Virus record (IMG/VR): IMGVR_UViG_3300027976_002493 | Location: 1-53,803 of that record | DNA length: 53,803 nucleotides | Source of the DNA: a virus | Strand: one strand, 5' to 3' | Position numbers and translations under genes: made by a program | The notes under the pieces: generated by a model | The model's database searches: none | What the model was told of the DNA's origin: nothing | Seen by the model: only the letters and a program-made list of their open reading frames with translations | In this document: in pieces, positions 17,745 through 25,044 of the stretch | Layout: every line of letters begins with the position of its first letter | How positions within the stretch are numbered: position 1 is the stretch's first letter

Positions 17745-18839
17745 ATGTTACAGAAGATACAGGAAAGATTACTCCCATTTATAATAGCACTTTCAGCACT
17801 GTCTGTATCAGCTTCGGCCGCTTTCTACTCAGTCAGCGGTCTTAGTAAGTTATTTGCTGGAGCAGCATTTGCAGTTATAATAATGGCAACCTCCTTAGAA
17901 GTGGCTAAACTAGTTATTGCCACACTACTATATCAGTACCGAAAAACTATACCTCTAATACTAAAGACATACCTTTCGATAGCTTGTTTTATACTAATAC
18001 TAATTACAAGTATGGGTATTTATGGTTTCTTAGCAGGAGCATACCAGACAACAGCAACAAAATCAAAGATTGTAGATTCGCAGATTGCCTTAATTGAAAC
18101 TAGGAGAGACAATACTAAAGAACAATTAAACGTCTACACCGAAGAAAAAGAGAGTGTTAACAAGGCGGTAGCCGATTTAAGGTACGGGTTAGCGAATAAC
18201 ATCATACAGTATACAGATTCAAAAGGTCAATTAATAACAACTACCTCATCTTCAACTCGCAAAGCATTAGAAAAACAATTAGATCAATCAATTGACAGAC
18301 AAACTACTATTAACAGTAGGGTAGATGATTTAAACACCAAACTATTTGATTATGAAACTGAAATTGTAGAGGTATCAACTAATAGCGGTATAGCTGAAGA
18401 ATTAGGACCGTTAAAGTACCTATCAGGGCTTACTGGCATACCGATGGATAAGGTCATCAATTACCTTTTACTCACTATCGTTCTCGTATTTGATCCCCTT
18501 GCAATAGCTTTGGTACTAGCAGCTAACTTTGCTTTTGGTAAAATACGACCTAAGAAAGAATACCCCTTAGAGGAGCAATTAGAAGATATGCGAAACTTAG
18601 TTGAATCCTACGATAGCTTACAAGACTCGATAGAAGAGTTTAAGCAAGAAGAAGAAATAACAGAAGACGTGGAGGAGCCAGAAGAAGAAGAAATAACAGA
18701 AGACGTGGAGGAACCAGAAGAAGAAACGGTAACAGAGATATCAGCAGGTGTACCTTTGTTAGGTTATAAAGACATTTCGCAGCTATCTAGTTACCGGAAG
18801 CGGCAATTAGAAGAAGGTACTGGTAAGAGGTACTGGTAG
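17745..18839 (+). CDS. Multi-pass membrane protein with periplasmic coiled coil and acidic tail
   Basis: A 364-residue protein. Hydrophobic helices lie at about 10-30, 34-60, 71-98 and 237-268. Residues 105-215 between helices 3 and 4 are charged and heptad-like, so a long coiled-coil loop outside the membrane is likely. After helix 4 comes an acidic cytoplasmic tail in which EEITEDVEEPEEE-type units are repeated, ending in a basic segment (YRKRQ). Such proteins recur in large marine phages without known function. Roles in superinfection exclusion or lysis control are possible but unsupported. Confidence 0.65.
   Translation: MLQKIQERLLPFIIALSALSVSASAAFYSVSGLSKLFAGAAFAVIIMATSLEVAKLVIATLLYQYRKTIPLILKTYLSIACFILILITSMGIYGFLAGAYQTTATKSKIVDSQIALIETRRDNTKEQLNVYTEEKESVNKAVADLRYGLANNIIQYTDSKGQLITTTSSSTRKALEKQLDQSIDRQTTINSRVDDLNTKLFDYETEIVEVSTNSGIAEELGPLKYLSGLTGIPMDKVINYLLLTIVLVFDPLAIALVLAANFAFGKIRPKKEYPLEEQLEDMRNLVESYDSLQDSIEEFKQEEEITEDVEEPEEEEITEDVEEPEEETVTEISAGVPLLGYKDISQLSSYRKRQLEEGTGKRYW
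18651..18722 (+). repeat. 36-bp tandem duplication encoding an acidic repeat
   Basis: Bases 18651-18686 and 18687-18722 are two 36-mers differing at a single position. They encode a 12-residue unit of Glu, Thr, Val and Pro in the tail of the membrane protein. Confidence 0.88.
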
Positions 18840-18844
18840 AGAAG

Positions 18845-18877
18845 TTGGAAAATATAAGAAAAGTTAGTATATTAAAG
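18845..18877 (+). promoter_or_regulatory. Promoter for queF
   Basis: TTG at 18845-18847, 20-base spacer, TATATTAAAG at 18868-18877. queF starts at 18893. Confidence 0.78.
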
Positions 18878-18892
18878 TAATATAAAAAAATT

Positions 18893-19810
18893 ATGAGTTT
18901 TAAAGACAATCAAGAAGCATTAATTGCTACAGCCAGTAAACATTTAGGTAAAGTAGGCGGAGCCGGGTATAGTGACCAGTACGACCCTGGGTTACTAGTA
19001 GCTATTCCTAGAAACCTAAACAGAGAAGGTTACGGAATCGAAGAAGATAAACTTCCTTTCGTAGGAAGCGACGTATGGAATGCATACGAAGTATCAGCCA
19101 TCACACTAAAAGGCAGGCCCGTAGTAGGTATGATGAAAATAGTATACTCTTCTAGTTCACCGTTACACGTAGAGTCAAAGTCTATAAAGCTATACCTAAA
19201 CTCCTTTAATATGACAAGGATGGGAGATACTGCTGTTGAATGTATTAGTAAGTTCGAGGAGAGAGTTGTAAGAGACCTATCGATATGTCTTAAGACAGAA
19301 GTAGAAGTGAAGTTCTTCTTTAACGATCTTAACTTTGAAGGAGATTTCGGAAGAGGTTATACAAACCTCGACCGGGTAGTAGACTTAGATAGCGTAGAAT
19401 TTAACGTATTCAAATCAGATGCAAAACAGTTAAAAAGTCTCGATGAAGAAGTCTCAGACAAGGTAATAAAAATACAATCTAATCTCTTAAGATCTAATTG
19501 TAGAGTGACTAATCAGCCAGATTTTGGAGATGTCTACATCCACATGGAAGGAGTAAAAGAGCCGGATTATGCATCAATTGCAAAGTATATAGTATCACAC
19601 CGTCAAGTCTCCCATTTCCATGAGGAGATCGTAGAGATGGTATTCACACACCTTCATAAAGCATATCAACCGGACAAGTTGATGGTATGTGCATTGTATA
19701 CGAGAAGAGGCGGGTTGGATATTAACCCTATAAGAGCTACGCATCAAGATATGATACCAACAGAATTTGTAGGAGTAGAGTTTAGAAACAAAAAGACTCT
19801 TAGACAGTAA
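18893..19810 (+). CDS. queF: NADPH-dependent preQ0 reductase QueF
   Basis: A 305-residue bimodular QueF (E. coli type is about 280). ESKSIKLYLNSFNMTRMG at 94-111 is the NADPH/substrate signature, SNCRVTNQPDFGD at 201-213 carries the catalytic C203 and D210, FHEE at 242-245 holds the conserved His-Glu, and YTRRGGLDINPIR near 269-281 is the final family block. All catalytic residues are present. It reduces the nitrile of preQ0 to the aminomethyl group of preQ1 using two NADPH. In a phage that also has DpdA this predicts a dPreQ1-type DNA modification rather than dPreQ0. It has its own promoter. Confidence 0.93.
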   Translation: MSFKDNQEALIATASKHLGKVGGAGYSDQYDPGLLVAIPRNLNREGYGIEEDKLPFVGSDVWNAYEVSAITLKGRPVVGMMKIVYSSSSPLHVESKSIKLYLNSFNMTRMGDTAVECISKFEERVVRDLSICLKTEVEVKFFFNDLNFEGDFGRGYTNLDRVVDLDSVEFNVFKSDAKQLKSLDEEVSDKVIKIQSNLLRSNCRVTNQPDFGDVYIHMEGVKEPDYASIAKYIVSHRQVSHFHEEIVEMVFTHLHKAYQPDKLMVCALYTRRGGLDINPIRATHQDMIPTEFVGVEFRNKKTLRQ

Positions 19811-19820
19811 AAACTTTTAG

Positions 19821-19852
19821 TTGCAAAGTCTTAAAATTATTCGTATCTTTAG
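19821..19852 (+). promoter_or_regulatory. Promoter for the 91-residue protein gene
   Basis: TTG at 19821-19823, 20-base spacer ending in TTCG, TATCTTTAG at 19844-19852. The ATG at 19855 follows directly, predicting a leaderless mRNA. Confidence 0.78.
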
Positions 19853-19854
19853 GT

Positions 19855-20130
19855 ATGGAAGTAAAAGAGAAATACGTTTATGTCCCGAAAGTATATGAAG
19901 CCCGGTCTGTTTACACTTTAGAAATGGAAAACGAAGACGGAACAACAAGTGTATGGAAGTACGACAAGAAGAAGTATCCGTACGGGCCTTACTCTACAAC
20001 TACTAAATACCCACCGGGTTATAAATTTCACCGAGACGTGAAAGTACCAAAATCACAAAGAACATACTTAAATCCAAAAACAGGGAGGGAAGTCTCCTAT
20101 GCACGGGCTAGAAACCTAGGATTAGTATAA
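19855..20130 (+). CDS. Unknown small basic protein
   Basis: A 91-residue, tyrosine- and lysine-rich protein (for example WKYDKKKYPYGPYSTTTKYPP), with a C-terminus (NPKTGREVSYARARNLGLV) that looks like a short DNA- or RNA-binding helix segment. No family recognised. It is leaderless by promoter position and is followed 10 bases later by a membrane-anchored nuclease-like gene. Confidence 0.6.
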   Translation: MEVKEKYVYVPKVYEARSVYTLEMENEDGTTSVWKYDKKKYPYGPYSTTTKYPPGYKFHRDVKVPKSQRTYLNPKTGREVSYARARNLGLV

Positions 20131-20140
20131 ATAGAAACAT

Positions 20141-20566
20141 ATGCAGTTAACATTGATAGCTATGCTTGTCATAGCAACGGTTTATTTAGGGTTCTCCCTA
20201 ATCAAAACAAAGAAGTATATACAAGTACAGGAGAGTAACTTTAACATAGAGAGAACCAAAATTCGAAAAGATGCACAATTTAGGTCCTCTGCAGTAAATT
20301 GGGGGCTTACAATAGAGAACTTTGCCCCTTTTCTAGACCAGTTCCCACTTAAACCAGAAGATGTTACCTTCTTAGGGAAACCGATAGACTTCGTAGGGTA
20401 CCAAGACACAGACTCACCTACAGAATGTTCTGTACACTTTGTAGAAGTGAAGAGCGGTAGGTCACAGTTACTTAAGCATCAACGTAATATTAAAAAAGCA
20501 ATCCAAGCAGGTCGAGTACACTGGCATGAAGTCAGAGTTGCAGGAAACACTGAAAGAGTAAGTTAA
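20141..20566 (+). CDS. Membrane-anchored endonuclease-like protein (Hjc-related, COG4741 type)
   Basis: A 141-residue protein. Residues 1-20 are a hydrophobic N-terminal anchor, followed by a charged linker (about 25-45). Residues 70-135 contain the PD-(D/E)XK-like core: PIDFVGYQD with the aspartate, VHFVEVKSGRS with the E-x-K, and a helix KHQRNIKKAIQAG. This matches the predicted endonucleases distantly related to archaeal Holliday junction resolvase. Function in the phage could be junction processing or nicking near the membrane. Motif seen; family inferred. Confidence 0.7.
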   Translation: MQLTLIAMLVIATVYLGFSLIKTKKYIQVQESNFNIERTKIRKDAQFRSSAVNWGLTIENFAPFLDQFPLKPEDVTFLGKPIDFVGYQDTDSPTECSVHFVEVKSGRSQLLKHQRNIKKAIQAGRVHWHEVRVAGNTERVS

Positions 20567-20568
20567 AG

Positions 20569-20793
20569 ATGTTACTAAGAAAACAGAGCATTCGTAGAAT
20601 TCAAGAGGTAACACTAAACGGGAAGGTTACAACGAAAGAAGAGCTAGTAAGTCTAAGTAAATCCTGGGCGGATAAGGAAGTAACCCTCTTTAAGAAAGTA
20701 CTTTCCCAGGGAGGTACCTGTAGAATAAAAGAAGATACGCTTAAGGTAATTAAAGATGATTTGCCAAGACCAATAAGTGATAAAACTTTATAA
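20569..20793 (+). CDS. Unknown small protein
   Basis: A 74-residue basic, mostly helical protein starting 3 bases after the nuclease-like gene, so it is probably translated with it. Residues 20-60 are rich in Lys and Leu with a cysteine at 51. No motif recognised. Confidence 0.55.
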   Translation: MLLRKQSIRRIQEVTLNGKVTTKEELVSLSKSWADKEVTLFKKVLSQGGTCRIKEDTLKVIKDDLPRPISDKTL

Positions 20794-20798
20794 ACGGA

Positions 20799-20823
20799 GC
20801 AGTTGCTTCTGCAGGTTTTTTTT
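20799..20823 (+). terminator. Weak terminator-like hairpin and T-tract
   Basis: GCAG (20799-20802) can pair with CTGC (20809-20812), or TTGC with GCAG (20811-20814); either stem is short. Eight Ts follow at 20816-20823. The arrangement copies the stronger elements at 9506 and 25007, including the overlap with the next promoter. Confidence 0.5.
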
Positions 20824-20834
20824 CGTATTATAAG
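20803..20834 (+). promoter_or_regulatory. Promoter fused to a terminator-like element, upstream of the queC-queE region
   Basis: TTG at 20803-20805, a 20-base spacer formed by the hairpin 3' arm and T-tract, and TATTATAAG at 20826-20834. The ATG at 20837 is 3 bases on, so the mRNA should be leaderless. Confidence 0.65.
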
Positions 20835-20836
20835 TT

Positions 20837-21064
20837 ATGAATATACGAAACATGTACGATTCTCTAACCTACGACGATGTAGAGAATTTGTTGGAGATCT
20901 TAAGACAGGAAGGGCATATCCCGGAAAGGGAAACTAGAAAGACACATCTTAACGTATTTGACGGAGAATGGTTAACTGCATTAGATAAACTTTACCCGGT
21001 AAGGATACAAGTATCAACAGAAGACGAGGAAGAAATTAAAAGAATAGCAGCAAAATACTCTTAA
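20837..21064 (+). CDS. Unknown small acidic protein
   Basis: A 75-residue acidic helical protein, first gene of the transcription unit leading to queC. A possible helical repeat lies at residues 10-40 (TYDDVENLLEILRQEGHIPERE). No catalytic motif. The gap to queC is 19 bases with an A-rich run just before the queC ATG. Confidence 0.55.
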   Translation: MNIRNMYDSLTYDDVENLLEILRQEGHIPERETRKTHLNVFDGEWLTALDKLYPVRIQVSTEDEEEIKRIAAKYS

Positions 21065-21083
21065 ACCTACCTAGCAAAAAAAA

Positions 21084-21992
21084 ATGCAATTAGAAATGAA
21101 TTTTAACAAAGAAAAACACGTAGTACTATCACTTTCAGGTGGTTTGGATTCAAGTACATTATTACTAAGATGCTTGAAAGAGTATGACAGCGTAACTGCT
21201 ATATCATTTGATTATGGTCAAAAACATAGGGTTGAATTAGATAGAGCTCAATCGTTAGTTGATTATATTAACAATGGGGTTGTAGATAACAGAGGTGCTA
21301 ATCCTTACCCTAACATTAAATACAAACAAATTAAATTAGATGGTTTAGCAGAACTACTTAACTCCACATTAGTAACAGGAGGAGAGGATGTACCTGAAGG
21401 ACATTATAAAGGAGATAACATGAAAGCAACAGTTGTGCCAAATAGAAATAAAATATTCTCATCCATAACTCAAGCAATAGCATTATCAGTAGTAGGTAAG
21501 ACAGGTGGAACTTGTGATATCGCTTTAGGTATCCACGCAGGTGACCATGACATATACCCGGACTGTAGGCAAGATTTCAGAGACGCTGATGTGAAAGCAT
21601 TTAGAGTAGGTAATTGGGATTCGGAGAAAGTAGGATTTTACACACCCTATCTTGAGGGAGATAAATTCACAATTTTACAAGATGGAGAAGTGCTATGTAA
21701 GGAATTAGGATTAGATTTTGATGAAGTTTATAAAAGAACAATGACATCTTACAAGCCTATATGCATACCGGAAAAACCCTCGAACTTACTAGATGAATTA
21801 GTTTGGAGAAACAATCACGAATGGTTCTCAGACCATAAATCTGCAAGCTCAGTTGAAAGGATAGAAGCTTTTATAAAACTAGGTAGGAAAGACCCAGCAC
21901 CTTATGCAGATGAATCCGGTGAAGTGGATTGGGAATACGTAGAAGCAGAAACCCGAAAAACAATCAACGATTTCCACGCTAAACAAAATTAG
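21084..21992 (+). CDS. queC: 7-cyano-7-deazaguanine (preQ0) synthase QueC, zinc-site variant
   Basis: A 302-residue PP-loop ATPase. LSGGLDSST at 17-25 is the pyrophosphate loop, SFDYGQKHRVEL near 38-49 and VPNRNKIFSSITQAIA near 117-132 are QueC signatures, and GIHAGDHDIYPDCRQDF near 150-166 is the substrate block. It converts CDG with ammonia and ATP to preQ0. The C-terminal zinc motif CGxCxxC of ordinary QueC is missing: the aligned segment reads DHKSASSVERIEAF. Whether zinc is dispensable or substituted is unknown. T-rich codons differ from flanking genes. Confidence 0.9.
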   Translation: MQLEMNFNKEKHVVLSLSGGLDSSTLLLRCLKEYDSVTAISFDYGQKHRVELDRAQSLVDYINNGVVDNRGANPYPNIKYKQIKLDGLAELLNSTLVTGGEDVPEGHYKGDNMKATVVPNRNKIFSSITQAIALSVVGKTGGTCDIALGIHAGDHDIYPDCRQDFRDADVKAFRVGNWDSEKVGFYTPYLEGDKFTILQDGEVLCKELGLDFDEVYKRTMTSYKPICIPEKPSNLLDELVWRNNHEWFSDHKSASSVERIEAFIKLGRKDPAPYADESGEVDWEYVEAETRKTINDFHAKQN

Positions 21993-22008
21993 TTAAGTAT
22001 AGAGTAAT

Positions 22009-22278
22009 ATGAGCGATAGAGAAATAATGAATAGTAAGAGTTATACCTTAGGCGGTAAAGAGGTGAAATCCACAATAAAACGACACACCCGGACCTCTCC
22101 GGGAATTGAACCGGTAGAAGAACAAACTCTACCGAATGCTAGGAAACATCAAATCATATCATTTATAAAATCGGGAATTAGAATTATAGGTTATGGTTTT
22201 ATAGTAACAGACCCGACAGTAGCAATTGTTATTTTAGTGATAAGTGAAGCAGTAGGGGTAATAGAGGAGTTAGTATAA
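22009..22278 (+). CDS. Unknown small protein with C-terminal membrane segment
   Basis: An 89-residue protein with a polar, basic first half and a hydrophobic stretch at about 58-86 (long enough for one transmembrane helix), ending EELV. No signal peptide. It sits between queC and the thioredoxin-like gene in the same run of genes. Function unknown. Confidence 0.55.
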   Translation: MSDREIMNSKSYTLGGKEVKSTIKRHTRTSPGIEPVEEQTLPNARKHQIISFIKSGIRIIGYGFIVTDPTVAIVILVISEAVGVIEELV

Positions 22279-22281
22279 GCT

Positions 22282-22533
22282 ATGAAAAGACTAATATACA
22301 TATCAACTAGTAGCTGTGAACCCTGCAAAGCCTTCGCACCGGTAATGACAAAAGCAGCAGAGTCCGGCATACCGGTAATAAAAGTAAATGCCGACATACA
22401 AAAAACAGTGTTGTCTGAATACCAGGTAAGAAGTGTGCCAACAGTAGTGAAGGTGGACTCATTAGGCACTATGTTGGATAAGTTTGTAGGAGTAAGGACA
22501 CTCCAAGAGGTTATCAACTTCTATAATGCATAA
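22282..22533 (+). CDS. Thioredoxin-like protein
   Basis: An 83-residue minimal thioredoxin fold. The active site is C13-E-P-C16 (SSCEPCKAF), and VRSVPTVVKV carries the cis-proline that faces it. The protein is shorter than bacterial thioredoxin (about 105) and lacks the first helix, like other phage thioredoxins and glutaredoxins. It is a likely electron donor for the class II ribonucleotide reductase at 12084, though it lies 8 kb away. Confidence 0.82.
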   Translation: MKRLIYISTSSCEPCKAFAPVMTKAAESGIPVIKVNADIQKTVLSEYQVRSVPTVVKVDSLGTMLDKFVGVRTLQEVINFYNA

Positions 22534-22562
22534 TGATAAGCTCTAGAGTATAGGCTAGGTAA

Positions 22563-22709
22563 ATGGGAGAGGAAGATGATTGGGAAATGTCCGAACCTAA
22601 AGACGGTTTCACAGAAGAAGAAGAGAGGATCGTATATAAGATGATGCAGAATATGCCAGTAGAGGATTTAAAAAAGATAATCAAAAATAACAAAGCAAAG
22701 AAGGTATGA
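22563..22709 (+). CDS. Small acidic protein upstream of queE
   Basis: A 48-residue frame from ATG 22563 to TGA 22709 that overlaps the queE ATG by 4 bases. The product is acidic in the first half (MGEEDDWEMSEP) and ends in a lysine-rich helix. The overlap and matching codon style support real, coupled translation. Function unknown. Confidence 0.55.
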   Translation: MGEEDDWEMSEPKDGFTEEEERIVYKMMQNMPVEDLKKIIKNNKAKKV

Positions 22710-23542
22710 AAATAAATTTAGTAGAGAATGGGATTTTCCCAATTAAAGGACAATTAACAAAAGATTCTACCGGCTATTCCGTACCGGGTACCTTCCAAGG
22801 AGAAGGTAAACTTACAGGAACCCCTTGCCTATTTGTAAGAACCTCAGGATGTAACTTAAGATGTTCTTGGGTTGGTCTAGATGGGAACGGCTCTCCTTGT
22901 GATACACCTTACTCCTCTCATAACCCAGAAAAGAATAAGATGGAGATTGATGACATAGTAAAAACTGTAATTGATAATACTTCAGAACAGAATATTAGGT
23001 ATGTTGTAGTTAGTGGAGGAGAGCCAACAATACAACATAAGGGTTTAGCAGAACTATTGCAAAAATTAAGAGCCCTAGGTTTACATACAACTATAGAAAC
23101 TAATGCTACTATCTATACAGATGAAATAGCTAAACACACTAGTCTAGTTTCAATGTCACCTAAACTCTCAAGTTCAACACCTTGGGTTAAAAATTTAAAA
23201 AATACAGGTATTGAGTATAATTTAAAATGGGCGGATAAGCACGAACTAACTAGGATTAATATAGAAGCAATGCAAAGCTATATTGACGCTAAAAAGATAT
23301 ATGGGAATGATTTTCAACTAAAATTCGTAGTTTTAGGTGATGATGATGTTGTAGAAATTGAAGAAATACTTACACAGCTAACAGGATGGGACCCTTCAGA
23401 CATATGCCTAATGCCAGAAGGTGTTGATGTAGATACACTGAATGAGAGAACTAAATGGGCTAGTGAAGAGGCTCTTAAAAGAGGGTGGAGGTTTACTCCG
23501 AGACTGCATATCATGATGTTCGGTAAAAATCGACTAGTTTAA
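22706..23542 (+). CDS. queE: 7-carboxy-7-deazaguanine synthase QueE (radical SAM)
   Basis: A 278-residue radical SAM enzyme. VPGTFQGEGKLTGTPCLFVR at 26-45 is the QueE N-terminal signature, the cluster cysteines are C49, C53 and C65, followed by CDTPYSSH, and VVVSGGEPTIQ near 110-120 binds SAM. QueE rearranges carboxy-tetrahydropterin (from QueD) to CDG. The usual C-x3-C-x2-C is expanded: nine extra residues sit between the second and third cysteines. The gene begins inside the end of the upstream small gene, and the 3' part uses T-rich codons like queC. Confidence 0.9.
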   Translation: MKINLVENGIFPIKGQLTKDSTGYSVPGTFQGEGKLTGTPCLFVRTSGCNLRCSWVGLDGNGSPCDTPYSSHNPEKNKMEIDDIVKTVIDNTSEQNIRYVVVSGGEPTIQHKGLAELLQKLRALGLHTTIETNATIYTDEIAKHTSLVSMSPKLSSSTPWVKNLKNTGIEYNLKWADKHELTRINIEAMQSYIDAKKIYGNDFQLKFVVLGDDDVVEIEEILTQLTGWDPSDICLMPEGVDVDTLNERTKWASEEALKRGWRFTPRLHIMMFGKNRLV

Positions 23543-23566
23543 GTATTATGGAAGATTCACATAATA

Positions 23567-23722
23567 ATGAGTAAAGCACTTGAATTACTATCAGAGATAA
23601 GGGAAAACATAAACACCTGCTGCGCTATAACAATGGAACCAGAAGAAGTACTAACACTCATAGATGAGCTACAAGCTATACTAGAAACGAAAGAAAATCC
23701 GGAAACAAAATGCAAGAGTTGA
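23567..23722 (+). CDS. Small protein overlapping the HPRT start
   Basis: A 51-residue frame from ATG 23567 to TGA 23722, overlapping the next gene by 13 bases. The product is a helical acidic protein with a Cys-Cys pair (INTCCAIT). Position and overlap are typical of the small genes in this phage, but no family is recognised. Confidence 0.5.
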   Translation: MSKALELLSEIRENINTCCAITMEPEEVLTLIDELQAILETKENPETKCKS

Positions 23723-24240
23723 TTAAGCGAAAGGATATAGACCTTAAAACTAAAATACTCGCTAAACAAATAGCAGACGAACATAGGGGTGATAAAACAC
23801 CAGTCGTGATGGTCGGCCTACTCAACGGATGCTTTATGTTTTACTCAGACCTTGTACGTGCAATGGATATCGATATTGAATGTGACTTCATGAGAGTTAA
23901 GTCCTATGTAAGTAAGCGGAAACAGGGGGATATCCAAATTACGAAAGATTTAGAGACTGCAGTAAAGGGTAAACACATATACCTTGTAGATGATATCTAC
24001 GACACGGGCAATACTATGAAAGCAGTATCAGAGTACCTACAAGTTAAAAAACCAGCATCCATAAACATCGTAACGTTAGTTAAGAGGTTGAAAAGTGAAT
24101 GGGACCCGCTCAACACAGAAACAAGCTCTATTAGAAATTTTACCTGGGGATTTACTATTAAAGATGAGTGGATTGTAGGAATGGGATGTGATGATGAACA
24201 TGGACACAGTCGAAACCTCTCCTCTATATTTTCACTATAA
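23710..24240 (+). CDS. hpt: Hypoxanthine-guanine phosphoribosyltransferase
   Basis: A 176-residue protein of normal HPRT length. LLNGCFMFYSDLVRAM near 37-52 is the pyrophosphate loop region, the mid-domain contains FMRVKSY and a basic loop, and HIYLVDDIYDTGNTM near 89-103 is the PRPP-binding motif. IVGMGCDD near 155-162 matches the purine-binding end. It converts hypoxanthine or guanine plus PRPP to IMP or GMP. In this phage it could recover guanine released when DpdA exchanges bases in DNA, feeding GTP to FolE; that link is inference. Confidence 0.88.
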   Translation: MQELIKRKDIDLKTKILAKQIADEHRGDKTPVVMVGLLNGCFMFYSDLVRAMDIDIECDFMRVKSYVSKRKQGDIQITKDLETAVKGKHIYLVDDIYDTGNTMKAVSEYLQVKKPASINIVTLVKRLKSEWDPLNTETSSIRNFTWGFTIKDEWIVGMGCDDEHGHSRNLSSIFSL

Positions 24241-24264
24241 GTAGCACCCTCGAGAAAGTTTCAT

Positions 24265-24274
24265 TATATTACAG
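24265..24274 (+). promoter_or_regulatory. Possible -7 element for the dCTP deaminase/dUTPase-like gene
   Basis: TATATTACAG directly before ATG 24277 resembles the -7 boxes of this window, but no TTG lies 20 bases upstream (TAG instead). A weaker promoter. Confidence 0.4.
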
Positions 24275-24276
24275 TT

Positions 24277-24786
24277 ATGATATTAAATAGCAGGCAGATT
24301 ATAGAGAAGGGAATAATTATCCCCTCCGAACATTCAAAAGAAGCTCAAGTAGGTATTGACTTAAGTCTAGGAAAGGTCGAAAAAATTACCGGAGGGTCAG
24401 TAGTTTATAAAGAGACAACAATAATTAACCCAGACTTCTTTATAAATGTAGAGACTTCAAAAGTAGACGGTAGAGACTGCTGGATACTAGAACCAGGAAC
24501 ATATGCAATATCCTTTAACGAAGGGTGTAATATTCCGGAAAACTATACCGGTCTTATACTACATAGAAGCTCTCTATATAGAACAGGTACGCAAATAATA
24601 TCTCCTGTATGGGATCCCGGTTACCGCACAGAGAAAATGGGCACAGTAATGGTGGTAACAGTAAAGCTTATTGTTGAACGAAACGCCCGAGTATGTCAAA
24701 TACTCTTTCATGAAAATTACCCAGTAGATGCACTATACGACGGACAGTTCCAAGGAGGTATAACAGGTTTCCAGAAAACTGAATGA
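24277..24786 (+). CDS. dCTP deaminase / dUTPase superfamily protein
   Basis: A 169-residue protein of the trimeric dCTP deaminase-dUTPase fold. QVGIDLSLG near 28-36, ILHRSSLYRTG near 93-103, SPVWDPGYRT near 108-117 and ARVCQILFHE near 136-145 follow the family motif order, and YDGQFQGG matches the C-terminal closing region. It would supply dUMP for dTTP or keep dUTP low. Whether it deaminates dCTP, hydrolyses dUTP or both cannot be decided by eye. Confidence 0.8.
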   Translation: MILNSRQIIEKGIIIPSEHSKEAQVGIDLSLGKVEKITGGSVVYKETTIINPDFFINVETSKVDGRDCWILEPGTYAISFNEGCNIPENYTGLILHRSSLYRTGTQIISPVWDPGYRTEKMGTVMVVTVKLIVERNARVCQILFHENYPVDALYDGQFQGGITGFQKTE

Positions 24787-24805
24787 CCTTCTATTTATAA
24801 ACGGA

Positions 24806-24982
24806 ATGAAAAGAGCAGAATTTAAAAAGTTAATCAAGCAAGGGTTAAGTGAGATTAAGAAGCTAAAGGCTATAGAAACTAAACACGTCGTAGCTGAATC
24901 AAAGACAAAACCGGTTTATAAGGGAGCGAAAGCTATCATTGCGGAGGCAGATTTAATCGTAGAGACGTACAAGAAGAATTAA
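24806..24982 (+). CDS. Small lysine-rich protein
   Basis: A 58-residue frame from ATG 24806 to TAA 24982, upstream of a strong terminator. The product is very basic and helical (MKRAEFKKLIKQGLSEIKKL at the start). Codon style matches its neighbours. A nucleic-acid-binding or structural small protein is possible; no family recognised. Confidence 0.55.
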   Translation: MKRAEFKKLIKQGLSEIKKLKAIETKHVVAESKTKPVYKGAKAIIAEADLIVETYKKN

Positions 24983-25006
24983 TAAACTCTAAACTTACGA
25001 GAGAAT

Positions 25007-25031
25007 AAGCTTGCTTCGGCAGGCTTTTTTT
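25007..25031 (+). terminator. Strong rho-independent terminator with UUCG loop
   Basis: AAGCTTGC (25007-25014), loop TTCG, GCAGGCTT (25019-25026) give an 8-bp stem with one G-U pair, and seven Ts run from 25025 to 25031. It ends the queC-to-24982 unit and overlaps the polymerase promoter. Confidence 0.88.
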
Positions 25032-25044
25032 CGTATCTTTAAAG
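25011..25044 (+). promoter_or_regulatory. Promoter fused to the terminator, for DNA polymerase
   Basis: TTG at 25011-25013 lies in the terminator's 5' arm; the loop, 3' arm and T-tract plus CG make the 20-base spacer; TATCTTTAAAG is at 25034-25044. ATG follows at 25048. Confidence 0.75.

Noticed and set aside
18893-24240. queF/queC/queE as a host-type tRNA queuosine operon
   Set aside because: No tRNA-specific TGT or QueA/QueG gene is seen, while a DpdA-like DNA enzyme is present, so DNA modification is the better reading.
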